Origin: Psychrobacillus lasiicapitis
GTDB taxonomy: Bacteria > Bacillota > Bacilli > Bacillales_A > Planococcaceae
DNA: 64,000 bases
Direction of reading: 5' to 3'
NCBI RefSeq assembly: GCF_006861795.1
Contig: NZ_VDGH01000005.1
Span: forward strand, 248,001 to 312,000
In this document: piece after piece, positions 29,413 through 38,719 of the stretch
How the letters are laid out: every line of letters starts with the position of its first letter
How positions within the stretch are numbered: position 1 is the stretch's first letter
The notes under the pieces: model-generated
Told to the model about the DNA's origin: nothing
What the model saw: only the letters and a program-made list of their open reading frames with translations
The model's database searches: none
Made by a program: the position numbers and the translations under genes

Positions 29413-30741
29413 TTAGATACCTAAACCTAGTGAAAACAAGATAATTGCCAAAGCTGTCCCTAATAACGGCACTACTACAGTCGTGGCTGCTACTCCCCAA
29501 TATGCTGCACTATGCTTTTCTCCACAGATTGATTGAATTGTAGTTACTACATATCCATTATGCGGCAATGAATCTAGTGCACCAGATGAAATACTGACTA
29601 CTCGGTGCAATGCTTCTGCGTTTACACCCATATCCATATAATGTGGTGCTAATAATGGTAAAGCGATAGATTGACCACCAGATGACGAACCTGTCATACC
29701 AGCAATTACAGATACTGCAATCGCAGCTCCAATTAAAGGTGATCCCGGAATATTCGTCATAGCTTCTACTGCAGTTGTAAATGCAGGGACATTTTTTGCA
29801 ACCCCACCGAAACCAACAACTGCAGCTGTATTACCGATTGCAATAAGTGCACCAACAGTACCTGCAGAAAATGCTTCCCAGAAATTTTGGGAATACTTTC
29901 TTCCAACAATATAAGTTGCTATTACCCCACCAAGTAACGCTAAAATTAATGCGGATTGCGCTAATTTGTCATGGAATATAAAGGAAATAACTAGTACAAC
30001 TACTAATGGCAGCATTGCTAAGAAAGGATTCGGTAAACTTCTTGTCGTATCGAATGTCGGATCAGATTCACGGTCTATAAATCTTTCTCCTTTACTAACC
30101 GCTTTCTGAATAATACGTCTTAGCCACCAATATCCGAAAATAGCCATAAATGCTGCTACGATAATACTTACTTCCCATCCTGCATATGCATTCGTTCCTA
30201 GAAACTCAATGGGAATCCAGTTTTGTATTTCTGGAGATCCTGCTGAAGTCATTGTAAAAGTTACAGAACCTAATGCTAAAGTTGCTGGGATAAACCGACG
30301 AGGTAAGTCTGCTTGCTTAAACAATGAAATTGCCATTGGATACACAGAGAACGCAACAACAAACAGACTTACGCCTCCATATGTAAGAATTGCACAGGCA
30401 ATAACGATAGCAAGCACTGCATATTTCATTCCTAACTTATCAACAATCCATTTAGAAACAGAGTCTGCAGCACCGCTATCCTCCATTACTTTACCAAATA
30501 CAGCACCAAGTAAGAACATTAAATACCAAGACATAATAAAGCCAGTAAACCCGGTCATATAACTTGTTACAAAATTGGCTTCCCCTTCATCCGCCAATTG
30601 TGCAAATAATGGCATGCCGCTTGTCAAAGCCACTAATAATGCCGATATTGGACCTGCTATTAAAATATTTACACCCTTCATAGTCAAAATAATAAGTAGA
30701 ACTAATCCCCCAATAAGTCCAACCATACTTAATAATTCCAT
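29413..30741 (-). CDS. GntP-family permease, probable 3-hydroxybutyrate importer
   Basis: 442 residues with about 12-14 hydrophobic helices and GntP-family motifs (GGVSLFVVAFSVYPMA, GMTGSSSGGQSIALPLLAP, SGALDSLPHNGYV). I start at the ATG at 30741 because GGGGGA lies eight bases upstream. GntP proteins take up gluconate and other organic acids by proton symport. Its position between scoB and bdhA suggests it imports 3-hydroxybutyrate or acetoacetate (inference). Confidence 0.88.
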   Translation of the reverse strand: MELLSMVGLIGGLVLLIILTMKGVNILIAGPISALLVALTSGMPLFAQLADEGEANFVTSYMTGFTGFIMSWYLMFLLGAVFGKVMEDSGAADSVSKWIVDKLGMKYAVLAIVIACAILTYGGVSLFVVAFSVYPMAISLFKQADLPRRFIPATLALGSVTFTMTSAGSPEIQNWIPIEFLGTNAYAGWEVSIIVAAFMAIFGYWWLRRIIQKAVSKGERFIDRESDPTFDTTRSLPNPFLAMLPLVVVLVISFIFHDKLAQSALILALLGGVIATYIVGRKYSQNFWEAFSAGTVGALIAIGNTAAVVGFGGVAKNVPAFTTAVEAMTNIPGSPLIGAAIAVSVIAGMTGSSSGGQSIALPLLAPHYMDMGVNAEALHRVVSISSGALDSLPHNGYVVTTIQSICGEKHSAAYWGVAATTVVVPLLGTALAIILFSLGLGI

Positions 30742-30795
30742 GAACATTTCCCCCAAATGTTTATTTCACTAAGTTTTATTTATAAATTTATTAAA

Positions 30796-31452
30796 TTAAC
30801 TAATTTGTACGTTTTCCTTTACATCTTTTACAATTAAGGATGCTTCTGTAGAATCAATGATATCTTGTACACTGAACCCCTCGAATACTTCTTTTAGTTC
30901 GAGTCCTTCTGGTGTTACTTCAATCATGGCACGCTCTGTAATGATTTTATTCACTACGCCTTTTCCTGTTAATGGTAGAGAGCACTCTTTTTTAATTTTT
31001 GCAGAACCATCCTTCGCTACATGATCCATAATTACAATTGTCTTTTTAGCACCATGGACTAAATCCATTGCACCACCCATTCCTTTAATCATTTTCCCGG
31101 GAATCATCCAGTTAGCGAGATCTCCTTTTTCAGATACCTCCATTCCCCCTAAAATTGCCACATCTACATGGCCGCCACGTATCATCGCAAATGATTCCGC
31201 ACTTGAAAAAAATGAAGAACCAGGAATGGTCGTTACCGTTTCTTTCCCAGCATTTATTAGATCGGGATCTACTTCCTCTTCAGTCGGATATGGTCCAATA
31301 CCAAGTAATCCATTTTCCGATTGTAGGACAACTGTTTTGTCAGGAGAAATGTAGTTCGCTACTAGAGTAGGAATTCCTATCCCTAAATTGACATAGTTAC
31401 CATCTTCTATTTCTTTTTCTGCTCTTCTTGCAATTATTTCACGAGTATTCAA
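30796..31452 (-). CDS. scoB: 3-oxoacid CoA-transferase subunit B
   Basis: 218 residues. With ScoA it moves CoA from succinyl-CoA to acetoacetate. The catalytic glutamate lies in [16 protein letters not shown] near residue 47, the usual site in beta subunits. It starts with TTG ([10 protein letters not shown]), with GGAGGAG eight bases upstream. It is 20 bp downstream of scoA. Confidence 0.93.
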   Translation of the reverse strand: MNTREIIARRAEKEIEDGNYVNLGIGIPTLVANYISPDKTVVLQSENGLLGIGPYPTEEEVDPDLINAGKETVTTIPGSSFFSSAESFAMIRGGHVDVAILGGMEVSEKGDLANWMIPGKMIKGMGGAMDLVHGAKKTIVIMDHVAKDGSAKIKKECSLPLTGKGVVNKIITERAMIEVTPEGLELKEVFEGFSVQDIIDSTEASLIVKDVKENVQIS

Positions 31453-31472
31453 CTAAGTCTCCTCCTTCATTC

Positions 31473-32162
31473 TTATGAACGTGTTGTTAAACGTTCAATT
31501 CTTTTTTCTTGTGCTGCTTGGAATAATCCTTGAACATAGATACTTGGTGTATGAATTTGAGCTGGATCTAAGTCGCCTGTCTCTACAATTTCTTCTACCT
31601 CAGCAATCGTAATTTTACCCGCAGCAGCCATCATTGGATTGAAGTTTTGAGCGGTTTTGTTATAAATTAAGTTTCCAAATTTATCTGCTTTCGCTGCACG
31701 AATAAGAGAAAAATCTGCTTTCAAAGCTTCTTCTAGTACATATTCTTTACCATCGTACACACGAATCTCTTTCCCCTCAGCAATTGTTGTACCAACACCA
31801 GCCGGAGTGAAAAATGCTGGGATACCTGCACCCCCTGCACGAATTTTTTCAGCAAGAGTTCCTTGTGGAGTTAGCTCTACTTCAATTTCTCCAGAAAGTA
31901 CTTGGCGTTCAAATTCTTTATTTTCCCCAACATATGAACCTATCATTTTTTTTATTTGTTTATTATTTAATAATAATCCAAGTCCCCATTCATCGATCCC
32001 ACAGTTATTTGAAATAACCGTTAAATCCTTTACGCCTTTTTTCACTAGGGCAAGAATCAGCTGTTCCGGTATCCCTACTAAACCAAATCCCCCTACCATT
32101 AATGTTGCTCCATCTTGAATTTCCATTACCGCTTCTTCTGCAGAAGAATAAATCGGTTTCAT
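31473..32162 (-). CDS. scoA: 3-oxoacid CoA-transferase subunit A
   Basis: 229 residues; the CoA-binding alpha subunit. The family signature [13 protein letters not shown] is near residue 24, and [22 protein letters not shown] is near the C-terminus. GGGGGAATTC precedes the ATG. It heads the scoA-scoB-permease-bdhA operon. A 478-bp gap with a family III repeat, a cre-like site and a terminator separates it from the regulator gene upstream. Confidence 0.93.
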   Translation of the reverse strand: MKPIYSSAEEAVMEIQDGATLMVGGFGLVGIPEQLILALVKKGVKDLTVISNNCGIDEWGLGLLLNNKQIKKMIGSYVGENKEFERQVLSGEIEVELTPQGTLAEKIRAGGAGIPAFFTPAGVGTTIAEGKEIRVYDGKEYVLEEALKADFSLIRAAKADKFGNLIYNKTAQNFNPMMAAAGKITIAEVEEIVETGDLDPAQIHTPSIYVQGLFQAAQEKRIERLTTRS

Positions 32163-32202
32163 ATGAATTCCCCCTTACATTTTTAACATCCTAATCAATT
32201 GC

Positions 32203-32375
32203 GCCTCGGAGTGATAGCGTCCAGATTTTGAATTGCGCTTTTGGTCTGCGTGATGCAGGTCAGTTAGCCGTTGTCACATGGATGCGACGTATTTAGACTA
32301 ACATCCTATAACTCTTTTTCAAAATCGGTGGCATCCGCCGAAGGATTAAATTGAATAAGCATGAATTTGGTCTAC
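32203..32375 (+). repeat. Family III dispersed repeat (copy 2), in the scoA leader region
   Basis: Shares GTGGCATCCGCCGAAGGA with the 21.38-kb copy, plus the GCGTGATGCAGG block and a following AAATTGAATAAG end. It lies between the cre-like site and the scoA ribosome site. Confidence 0.6.
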
Positions 32376-32444
32376 CTCCGTTTTTAATGAATTCTAGTAA
32401 TCATCCCGCCAATTGTAAAAATGAAAGACTATTACTGAATTAAT

Positions 32445-32458
32445 TTAAAACGCTTTCA
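32445..32458 (-). promoter_or_regulatory. Candidate cre site (CcpA) upstream of scoA
   Basis: TGAAAGCGTTTTAA on the minus strand matches the catabolite-responsive element pattern TGWNANCGNTNWCA except for one base (A for C). It is about 285 bp upstream of the scoA ATG. Carbon catabolite repression would suit a 3-hydroxybutyrate operon. Confidence 0.5.
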
Positions 32459-32598
32459 TATGTAATTAAAACAGAATCGGAATATTCTAGCAATAGCCAT
32501 TGTGACAATATTAAGTTCATGATATCCCCTCTAAATCCGAATTCCTGGATAATTTCTTCTGAAAAAGCACTATAAATATCATTTGATTCAACAGAAAA

Positions 32599-32637
32599 AA
32601 TCCGATTTTCAGGACAAGTGTCCAATAAATCGGAATT
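32599..32637 (-). terminator. Terminator of the AAA+ regulator gene
   Basis: On the minus strand CCGATTT...AAATCGG, with an inner GGACA/TGTCC pairing, is followed by ATTTTTT. It starts three bases after the regulator stop, so scoA should have its own promoter. Confidence 0.8.
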
Positions 32638-32640
32638 AGG

Positions 32641-33984
32641 TCATAAGTTATATTTTTTTATTTTTTCATAAAGCGTCGATCTGCTTATTCCTAATTGTTT
32701 TGCAATCGTTGCTTTGTTGGATTGACTTTCAAGTAAATCTTGAATAACGCGTCTTTCTACTTCTATTAATATATCCTCTAGTTTTCCATTCGTGTTAAAC
32801 GACAAAGCATTTCGCTTCTTTACTTGTATAGGCAGTGCAGAAGGCTCAATAATGTCATTTTCAGCAAGATATACCGCTGCTTGTAGTACATTTTGCAACT
32901 CACGGACATTTCCTGGCCAATGATAAGATTGAAGTATTTCTCTCGTTTTTGTTGCCAATACAATTTTCCGGCGGCCAGCCTGCACGACAAACTTTTGTAA
33001 AAAGTAATTTAACAGCTCATCTAGGTCCTCCAACCGCTCCCGTAAAGGCGGTATTTGTAATGTTACAGCTTGAATCCTATAAAATAGATCCTCTCTAAAT
33101 TTCTTTTCCTCCACTAGATTTGCTAGTGATACATTCGACGATGCTAGTATGCGAACATCTACTTGTTCTTCTTTCTCAGCATGCGCAGTAAAAACCGTGC
33201 CATCTTGTAACGCACGTAGGAGTTTGGCCTGTAGCGTTAAAGGCAGCGCACTAATTTCATCTATGAACAACGTCCCTTTATCCGCTTGCTTATATCTCCC
33301 TCTACTAAATTTACCAGTTGCCAAGTCATACTTGCCGAATAATTCTTCCTCCAGCAATTCAGGTGGAACCGCTGCACAATTCACTTTAACAAACGGCTCG
33401 TTTGATCGTTCAGAAAGCTGATGTATGCTGTGTGCAAAAATCTCTTTTCCAGTCCCACTTTCCCCTTCAATTAAAACTGGTATATCACTCGGAGCAATTA
33501 TTTCAATCGTTTCTTTTATTTTACGCACCGCTGCAGAGGTACCTTTAATATCTCCTAGATAGTAATCTTTATAACTATTATCCTCCATATTCAATTGAAT
33601 GCGTTCCATTGTTGTACGAACATGAGAACTTAGCTTTTTCCAATCAGACATATCTCTAAATATCACACTTCCAAAAGCACCAACAATTTTCCCTTCCACA
33701 ACAAGAGGTACTCGATTCGCAAGCATATACGTCCCTTTAATATAGTGAGGTGAGGCAATATGTGCTATCCCTGACTTTATAACTTCATGCATTTTAGTAT
33801 TTTCTATAACTTCAGCAACCGGCTTTCCAATTGCCTCTTTCCTTTCTACCTCTAAGAAACGGCAATATTCTTCATTAATATAAAGAATGTTAGAAAACTC
33901 GTCCACCACTACAAACCACTGAAATGCATTTTCTAATATTTCCGCAAGCACAGATATAGATAAGTTTTTTAAAAAAGTTTCCAT
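32641..33984 (-). CDS. PAS-AAA+-Fis regulator lacking GAFTGA
   Basis: 447 residues from the ATG at 33984 (METFLKNLSISVLAEIL), with GGGGGG upstream. Order: a PAS sensor domain (about 10-110), an AAA+ domain (about 150-385) with Walker A GESGTGKE near 175 and Walker B GTLFIDEIS near 240, and a C-terminal Fis-type HTH (NKATIAKQLGISRSTLYEKI). It is built like a sigma-54 enhancer-binding protein, but the L1 loop is short and reads ELFGKYDLATGKFSRG, without the GAFTGA needed to engage sigma-54. It may act through the main sigma factor, as TyrR does. It probably controls the scoA operon (inference from position). Confidence 0.88.
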   Translation of the reverse strand: METFLKNLSISVLAEILENAFQWFVVVDEFSNILYINEEYCRFLEVERKEAIGKPVAEVIENTKMHEVIKSGIAHIASPHYIKGTYMLANRVPLVVEGKIVGAFGSVIFRDMSDWKKLSSHVRTTMERIQLNMEDNSYKDYYLGDIKGTSAAVRKIKETIEIIAPSDIPVLIEGESGTGKEIFAHSIHQLSERSNEPFVKVNCAAVPPELLEEELFGKYDLATGKFSRGRYKQADKGTLFIDEISALPLTLQAKLLRALQDGTVFTAHAEKEEQVDVRILASSNVSLANLVEEKKFREDLFYRIQAVTLQIPPLRERLEDLDELLNYFLQKFVVQAGRRKIVLATKTREILQSYHWPGNVRELQNVLQAAVYLAENDIIEPSALPIQVKKRNALSFNTNGKLEDILIEVERRVIQDLLESQSNKATIAKQLGISRSTLYEKIKKYNL

Positions 33985-34050
33985 TGCAATCCCCCCTTGG
34001 AAACAGCTTTTCTTTAATATTCTCAAAGATTAGCATATTAATCAATTTCA

Positions 34051-34084
34051 TTTCAGAAAAAAACCGTTTGATTTTCATCAAACG
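34051..34084 (-). terminator. Terminator of the MFS gene
   Basis: ACCGTTTGATGA / TCAAACGGT followed by T-run on the minus strand; the left arm includes the stop codon of the transporter. Confidence 0.8.
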
Positions 34085-35247
34085 GTCCGTTTTTTAAGTG
34101 GTAAATCATATAGCAAACTCGTGACAATTGCAAAAATCATCAAGCTAGTTAGTATTAGGATCATCATTGGGGTTCCATAAGCCTCTACAAGTATTCCACC
34201 TATAAAAGGACCAATCATTCGACCAATGGTTGCCATACTATTGACGATCCCTTGATAAAACCCTTCTCTTCCTTTTGGTGCTAACTGACCAGCAAGTGTT
34301 GGTACAGCAGGCCATACGAATATTTCACCAATGGTTAGGATAACCATCGCTGTGATAAACATCGCATAACTCTCTGCAAAAGCAACAACAACAAAAGAAC
34401 CCATGAAAATAACAATCCCGATGATAAGTTGCGCTTTTATTTTATGCTCTAATCGGCTAATGATTGGTTTAATCAGCGGTTGCGCCACAATAATAAGCGC
34501 ACCATTGATCGACCATAGCAAACTATATTGTTTTAATGATATACCTAAATCTAACACATGCGTTGAAATAGTAGATGTCCACTGCACGTATACAATCCAT
34601 GTCAGCATATACCCAATCGTTACAATCATCATAGCGTAAAAAGGTGCTTTTTGTTTTATTTCCTTTTTCTCGTTCAACACCGAGGTATGTCTATTTGTCG
34701 TAACAACCAATTTCCGATAAAAAACCCATACAATAGCTAAAAACAATACATAGGTCAGCAGATTTGCCATGAATATGTTGTTTATATTGTGGTCCGCTAC
34801 AATACCAGCAATCGCCGGACCAATTGCAACTCCCACATTTTGCGCCAAATAAATAGCATTAAACGCTTTTCTGCCACCTTCTGGCCAAACACTACCGACC
34901 ATCGCATACATACTTGGGAAAATAACTCCCCCACTAAAACCTAAAATTGCAACAAACCATATATATTCCGGCCATCCATGCCAAATTGTCAACATCACTA
35001 AAGCAACCATTGACAATATAATCCCTAGCATAATCGATTTATAACCACCAATACGGTCGAACAAATACCCTCCAAGTAAATTACCGATTACACCTGTTCC
35101 AGCATTAATCATGAGAACAAAACCAGCCATCGACAGCGACTGACCCAAGTAATCATGCATATAAATCGTATGTAAAGGCCATAAAAAGGAATTTCCCATC
35201 GTATTGACAAACATTCCGATGATTAAAAGCCATACAACTTTCGGCAT
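34078..35247 (-). CDS. MFS transporter (multidrug-efflux type)
   Basis: 389 residues, 12 predicted helices. The start at 35247 (MPKVVWLLIIGMFVNTMGNS) has GAGGTG upstream. The MFS loop 2-3 motif is GGYLFDRIGGYKS. It resembles the YttB-type subgroup of drug/metabolite exporters; the substrate is unknown. It stands alone, divergent from ytqA. Confidence 0.85.
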   Translation of the reverse strand: MPKVVWLLIIGMFVNTMGNSFLWPLHTIYMHDYLGQSLSMAGFVLMINAGTGVIGNLLGGYLFDRIGGYKSIMLGIILSMVALVMLTIWHGWPEYIWFVAILGFSGGVIFPSMYAMVGSVWPEGGRKAFNAIYLAQNVGVAIGPAIAGIVADHNINNIFMANLLTYVLFLAIVWVFYRKLVVTTNRHTSVLNEKKEIKQKAPFYAMMIVTIGYMLTWIVYVQWTSTISTHVLDLGISLKQYSLLWSINGALIIVAQPLIKPIISRLEHKIKAQLIIGIVIFMGSFVVVAFAESYAMFITAMVILTIGEIFVWPAVPTLAGQLAPKGREGFYQGIVNSMATIGRMIGPFIGGILVEAYGTPMMILILTSLMIFAIVTSLLYDLPLKKRTV

Positions 35248-35369
35248 ACACCACACCTCATTTCCTCGTTCGCTAAACTATTGTATGCTTTTTTATAAGG
35301 TACTTCAAGGTAGATACAACAAACTTCACGAAGACGTGATAAAATAGGCATGTTAAGGAGTGAATTCGC

Positions 35370-36329
35370 ATGAATGAAAAAAATTTTCCTTTTCCATCCG
35401 ACGGAAAAAGGTATTATACATGGAATCGATATTTACGAGATAAATTTGACCAGAAGATTTTCAAAGTCGCACTAGACGCAGGATTTGACTGTCCAAATAG
35501 AGACGGTACAGTAGCTTTTGGAGGCTGTACTTTTTGTAGCGTTGCCGGTAGCGGTGACTTCGCGGGAGATAAAGTCGACCCAATCCCCGTACAATTTGAA
35601 AAAATAAAAGCCAAAATGCATGAAAAGTGGAAAAAAGGAAAATGCATTGCCTATTTTCAAGCATACACAAATACACATGCCCCACTCCCCGTGCTAAAAG
35701 AAAAATTCGAAGCTGCTTTAGCATTAGAAGGTGTCGTTGGGATTTCCATTGCAACTAGACCCGACTGCTTACCAGATGATGTAGTCGAGTATTTAGCGGA
35801 GTTAAACGAACGAACATATTTATGGATAGAGCTAGGACTTCAAACAGTACATGAAAGAACAGCCAGTTTAGTGAATCGCGCGCATGATTACCCTACTTAT
35901 ATAGATGGAGTTAACAAATTACGCAAACACGGCATTAGAATTTGCACACATATTATTAATGGACTTCCTTTAGAAGACCGTGAAATGATGATGGAAACTG
36001 CACGTGAAGTTGCTAAGCTTGATGTACAAGGGATTAAAATCCATTTACTTCATTTATTAAAAGGAACTCCAATGGTGAAGCAATACGAAAAAGGAAAGCT
36101 AGAATTTATGGAGCGGGATGCATATATTCAGCTTGTTGCCGACCAATTAGAAGTACTTCCACCTGCGATGGTTGTCCAACGTATTACTGGTGATGGACCG
36201 ATCGATTTAATGATTGGCCCAATGTGGAGTGTCAATAAATGGGATGTATTAAACGGCATAGATGCGGAGCTTTTAAAAAGGGATAGCTATCAAGGGAAAT
36301 TTTATGAAAAGACTGGTGTTCTACAATGA
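35370..36329 (+). CDS. ytqA: TIGR01212-type radical SAM protein YtqA
   Basis: 319 residues. The iron-sulphur cysteines are in DCPNRDGTVAFGGCTFCS, the unusually spaced motif of this family, followed by a radical SAM barrel (SIATRPDCL, WIELGLQTVHERT, HIINGLPLEDREMM). The YtqA/YtqB pair has been connected to the last steps of mnm5s2U wobble modification in Gram-positive tRNAs. AAGGAG precedes the ATG. It is coupled to ytqB by an ATGA overlap. Confidence 0.9.
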   Translation: MNEKNFPFPSDGKRYYTWNRYLRDKFDQKIFKVALDAGFDCPNRDGTVAFGGCTFCSVAGSGDFAGDKVDPIPVQFEKIKAKMHEKWKKGKCIAYFQAYTNTHAPLPVLKEKFEAALALEGVVGISIATRPDCLPDDVVEYLAELNERTYLWIELGLQTVHERTASLVNRAHDYPTYIDGVNKLRKHGIRICTHIINGLPLEDREMMMETAREVAKLDVQGIKIHLLHLLKGTPMVKQYEKGKLEFMERDAYIQLVADQLEVLPPAMVVQRITGDGPIDLMIGPMWSVNKWDVLNGIDAELLKRDSYQGKFYEKTGVLQ

Positions 36330-36895
36330 TTTTAAAAAGAGTTTTACCATTTGCAAAAGAATTACTAGCAAGTGTTGTTGAAAAAGGTGATTCGGTAGTA
36401 GATGCAACTGCCGGAAATGGACATGATACCTTATATCTTGCAGATTTAGTAGGAAAAAATGGGCATGTGTATGCTTTCGATGTACAAAAAGAAGCCATTC
36501 AGTCAACCGCCGAAAAACTAAAACTAGCAAACTTGAGTGAGCAAGTTTCGTTAATTCATGATGGGCATGAAAATCTAGCAAAATATGTGTCTGGTCAAGT
36601 ATCTGCTGCCATTTTTAATTTGGGTTATTTGCCTGGTAGTAGTCATGAGATCGTGACAAGAGGAGCTTCAACTATTCAAGCAATCGAATCTCTATTACAT
36701 TTATTAAAAGTTGGCGGGCTTATCGTGCTAGTCGTTTACCACGGTCATGAAGGTGGAAAAGAGGAAAAAGATACCCTGATGGATTTCGTACAACAATTAC
36801 CACAGTCGTACGCCCATGTGCTTTCGTACCAATTTGTCAATCAACAAAATGACCCGCCGTTTATATTGGCGATTGAAAAAATGAAGATGAGTTAA
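36326..36895 (+). CDS. mnmM: Class I SAM methyltransferase MnmM (YtqB)
   Basis: 189 residues with SAM motif I DATAGNGHDTLYLADLVG, a VYAFDVQ acidic strand end and NLGYLPGSSHEI. YtqB of B. subtilis methylates nm5(s2)U at the wobble position (MnmM). Its overlap with ytqA agrees with a common tRNA modification task. A strong hairpin follows the stop. Confidence 0.9.
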   Translation: MILKRVLPFAKELLASVVEKGDSVVDATAGNGHDTLYLADLVGKNGHVYAFDVQKEAIQSTAEKLKLANLSEQVSLIHDGHENLAKYVSGQVSAAIFNLGYLPGSSHEIVTRGASTIQAIESLLHLLKVGGLIVLVVYHGHEGGKEEKDTLMDFVQQLPQSYAHVLSYQFVNQQNDPPFILAIEKMKMS

Positions 36896-36901
36896 CGTTT
36901 T

Positions 36902-36940
36902 AAGGAAACCCGACCTTTTTTGAATAGGTCGGGTTTCCTG
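36902..36940. terminator. Hairpin after mnmM
   Basis: A 12-bp perfect stem GGAAACCCGACC / GGTCGGGTTTCC. The T-run is weak on the plus strand, so it may stabilise the 3' end or be an imperfect terminator. Confidence 0.6.
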
Positions 36941-37067
36941 CATTGCAACTACTATTAAAAGATTTGCAATGAAAAAAAGTTTTATATAATTTAAGTAACA
37001 CTTCAACCACCTTTATGCATATCTAACAAAAATATGGGTATAGTACTTAGTAAAAAGGAGTAACTCC

Positions 37068-38150
37068 ATGCCTAAAATTGCCTCTATAAGTACATATAAA
37101 CCTCCCTATTCATTAAACCAAACTAATATTGAACAATTAACAAAAGAACTGTTCCAAGACAAAATCGCACAGCTAGATCGATTATTAAAAGTATTTGAGA
37201 ATGGAGATATCGAAACCCGCAATTTTTGTGTACCTTTAGAGTGGCATCGAACAGATCATACTTTTGAAGAACGCAATGATATTTATATAGATTTAGCGAC
37301 AAAATATAGTGTAGAGGTTATCCAAGCTTGCCTTCAAAACACAGCTTTTTTACAAACTACGATAGATCCAAAAGAAATTGATGCCATTATATTTGTCAGT
37401 ACTACTGGAATCTCTACTCCGAGTATTGATGCACGCGTGATGAACCATCTTCCTTTTTCCGATCGCATGAAACGTATCCCGTTATGGGGACTAGGTTGTG
37501 CTGGTGGAGCTGCAGGAGTTAGCCGAGCATTTGACTATTGCAAAGCTCATCCGACAGAGAAAGTACTCGTTGTTTGTGTAGAGCTTTGCAGTCTTACTTT
37601 TCAACCAAATGATTTTTCGAAAAGCAATTTAATAGGTGCTTCTCTTTTTGCGGACGGTGCCGCTTGTGTATTAGTATGTGGGGATGAAGCAAATGTTTCA
37701 ACGAAAAGACCCGTTCCTCACATTATAAATACAGCTTCTAAATGGATGCCAGACTCTGAAAATGTAATGGGATGGGATATTAAAAATAGTGGATTACATG
37801 TTGTATTTTCAAAGAGTATCCCTTCTATTATTTCTAGCTGGCTTGGTCCTTTCATCGATGATTTTTTTACAGAACAGCAACTGACAACAGAACAACTCGA
37901 CCATTTTGTAGCACATCCCGGAGGAAAAAAAGTACTAAAAGCATATGAGGATACACTACACCTGACAGAAGACCACACATCAATTTCGCGAGACGTATTA
38001 AGAAATCATGGTAATATGTCTTCACCAACCGTCTTATATGTATTAGAGCAATTCATGCAAAATGAAAATAAAAAAGAAGCGATTGGTTTACTTGTAGCAC
38101 TTGGCCCTGGATTTTGTGGAGAAGCAGTATTACTAAATTGGGGGGATTAG
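37068..38150 (+). CDS. bpsA: Type III polyketide synthase (BpsA-like)
   Basis: 360 residues of the chalcone-synthase superfamily. The active-site Cys is in LWGLGCAGGAAGVSRA near residue 145, the His in FVAHPGGKKVL near 285 and the Asn in LRNHGNMSSPTVLYVL near 318, so the Cys-His-Asn triad is intact. In B. subtilis BpsA makes triketide pyrones and alkylresorcinols from long acyl-CoAs. AAGGAG precedes the ATG. It is one base from the methyltransferase gene. Confidence 0.92.
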   Translation: MPKIASISTYKPPYSLNQTNIEQLTKELFQDKIAQLDRLLKVFENGDIETRNFCVPLEWHRTDHTFEERNDIYIDLATKYSVEVIQACLQNTAFLQTTIDPKEIDAIIFVSTTGISTPSIDARVMNHLPFSDRMKRIPLWGLGCAGGAAGVSRAFDYCKAHPTEKVLVVCVELCSLTFQPNDFSKSNLIGASLFADGAACVLVCGDEANVSTKRPVPHIINTASKWMPDSENVMGWDIKNSGLHVVFSKSIPSIISSWLGPFIDDFFTEQQLTTEQLDHFVAHPGGKKVLKAYEDTLHLTEDHTSISRDVLRNHGNMSSPTVLYVLEQFMQNENKKEAIGLLVALGPGFCGEAVLLNWGD

Positions 38151-38151
38151 C

Positions 38152-38694
38152 ATGTTGTTTTGGATTATCATATTCCTTGTAATTGCTCAAAGAATTATAG
38201 AAGTTTTGATTGCCAAACGAAATGAAAAGAGGATGCTTGCACGCGGAGCATATGAAGTAGGTAGCTCACATTATCCTTATATGATTACGCTTCATGTAAG
38301 TTTTTTTGTGTGCTTGATTGCAGAAGTCGTCTTTTTAAACCAACGTATTTCACCTTTATTTCCATTGTTTATGTTAATCTTTTTATTTGTTCAGGCACTT
38401 CGAATTTGGTGTTTAACCTCCTTAGGGACATTTTGGAATACGAAAATCATGATCTTACCCGGCGCAAACGTTGTGAAATCTGGTCCATATTTGTATATTA
38501 GACATCCCAATTATGTGGTCGTATGTATTGAAATAGCGCTATTACCTTTAATGTTTCAGGCATATTTTACCGCTATTTGCTTTACGCTCTTAAATCTAGC
38601 GATGCTTTCGGTTCGCATTCCACTAGAAGAAAAGGCTTTGATAGAAGCAACTGATTACAAAGAGGAATTTAAAAAGAAGATTTCGGCATCTTAA
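38152..38694 (+). CDS. bpsB: Isoprenylcysteine methyltransferase-family membrane protein (BpsB-like)
   Basis: 180 residues, about five membrane helices, with the ICMT/PEMT signature GPYLYIRHPNYVVVCIEI near residues 115-133. B. subtilis BpsB (YpbQ) methylates the alkylpyrones made by BpsA. The close coupling here supports the same two-step pathway making methylated polyketide lipids in the membrane. Confidence 0.88.
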   Translation: MLFWIIIFLVIAQRIIEVLIAKRNEKRMLARGAYEVGSSHYPYMITLHVSFFVCLIAEVVFLNQRISPLFPLFMLIFLFVQALRIWCLTSLGTFWNTKIMILPGANVVKSGPYLYIRHPNYVVVCIEIALLPLMFQAYFTAICFTLLNLAMLSVRIPLEEKALIEATDYKEEFKKKISAS

Positions 38695-38708
38695 CCGAAA
38701 TCTTCTTT
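38670..38708 (+). terminator. bpsB terminator
   Basis: AAGAAGATTTCGG / CCGAAATCTTCTT with a T-run; the left arm lies in the end of bpsB. Confidence 0.8.
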
Positions 38709-38719
38709 TATTTTGGATA

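Noticed and set aside
32395-32415. Sigma-54 -24/-12 promoter for scoA
   Set aside because: TTGGCGGG is followed at the right distance by TTAC rather than TTGC, so the invariant GC is absent; the regulator also lacks GAFTGA.
32440-32625. 61-residue open frame between the AAA+ regulator and scoA
   Set aside because: Its start lies inside the regulator's terminator hairpin and its end in the cre-like site; no ribosome site and no recognisable family.
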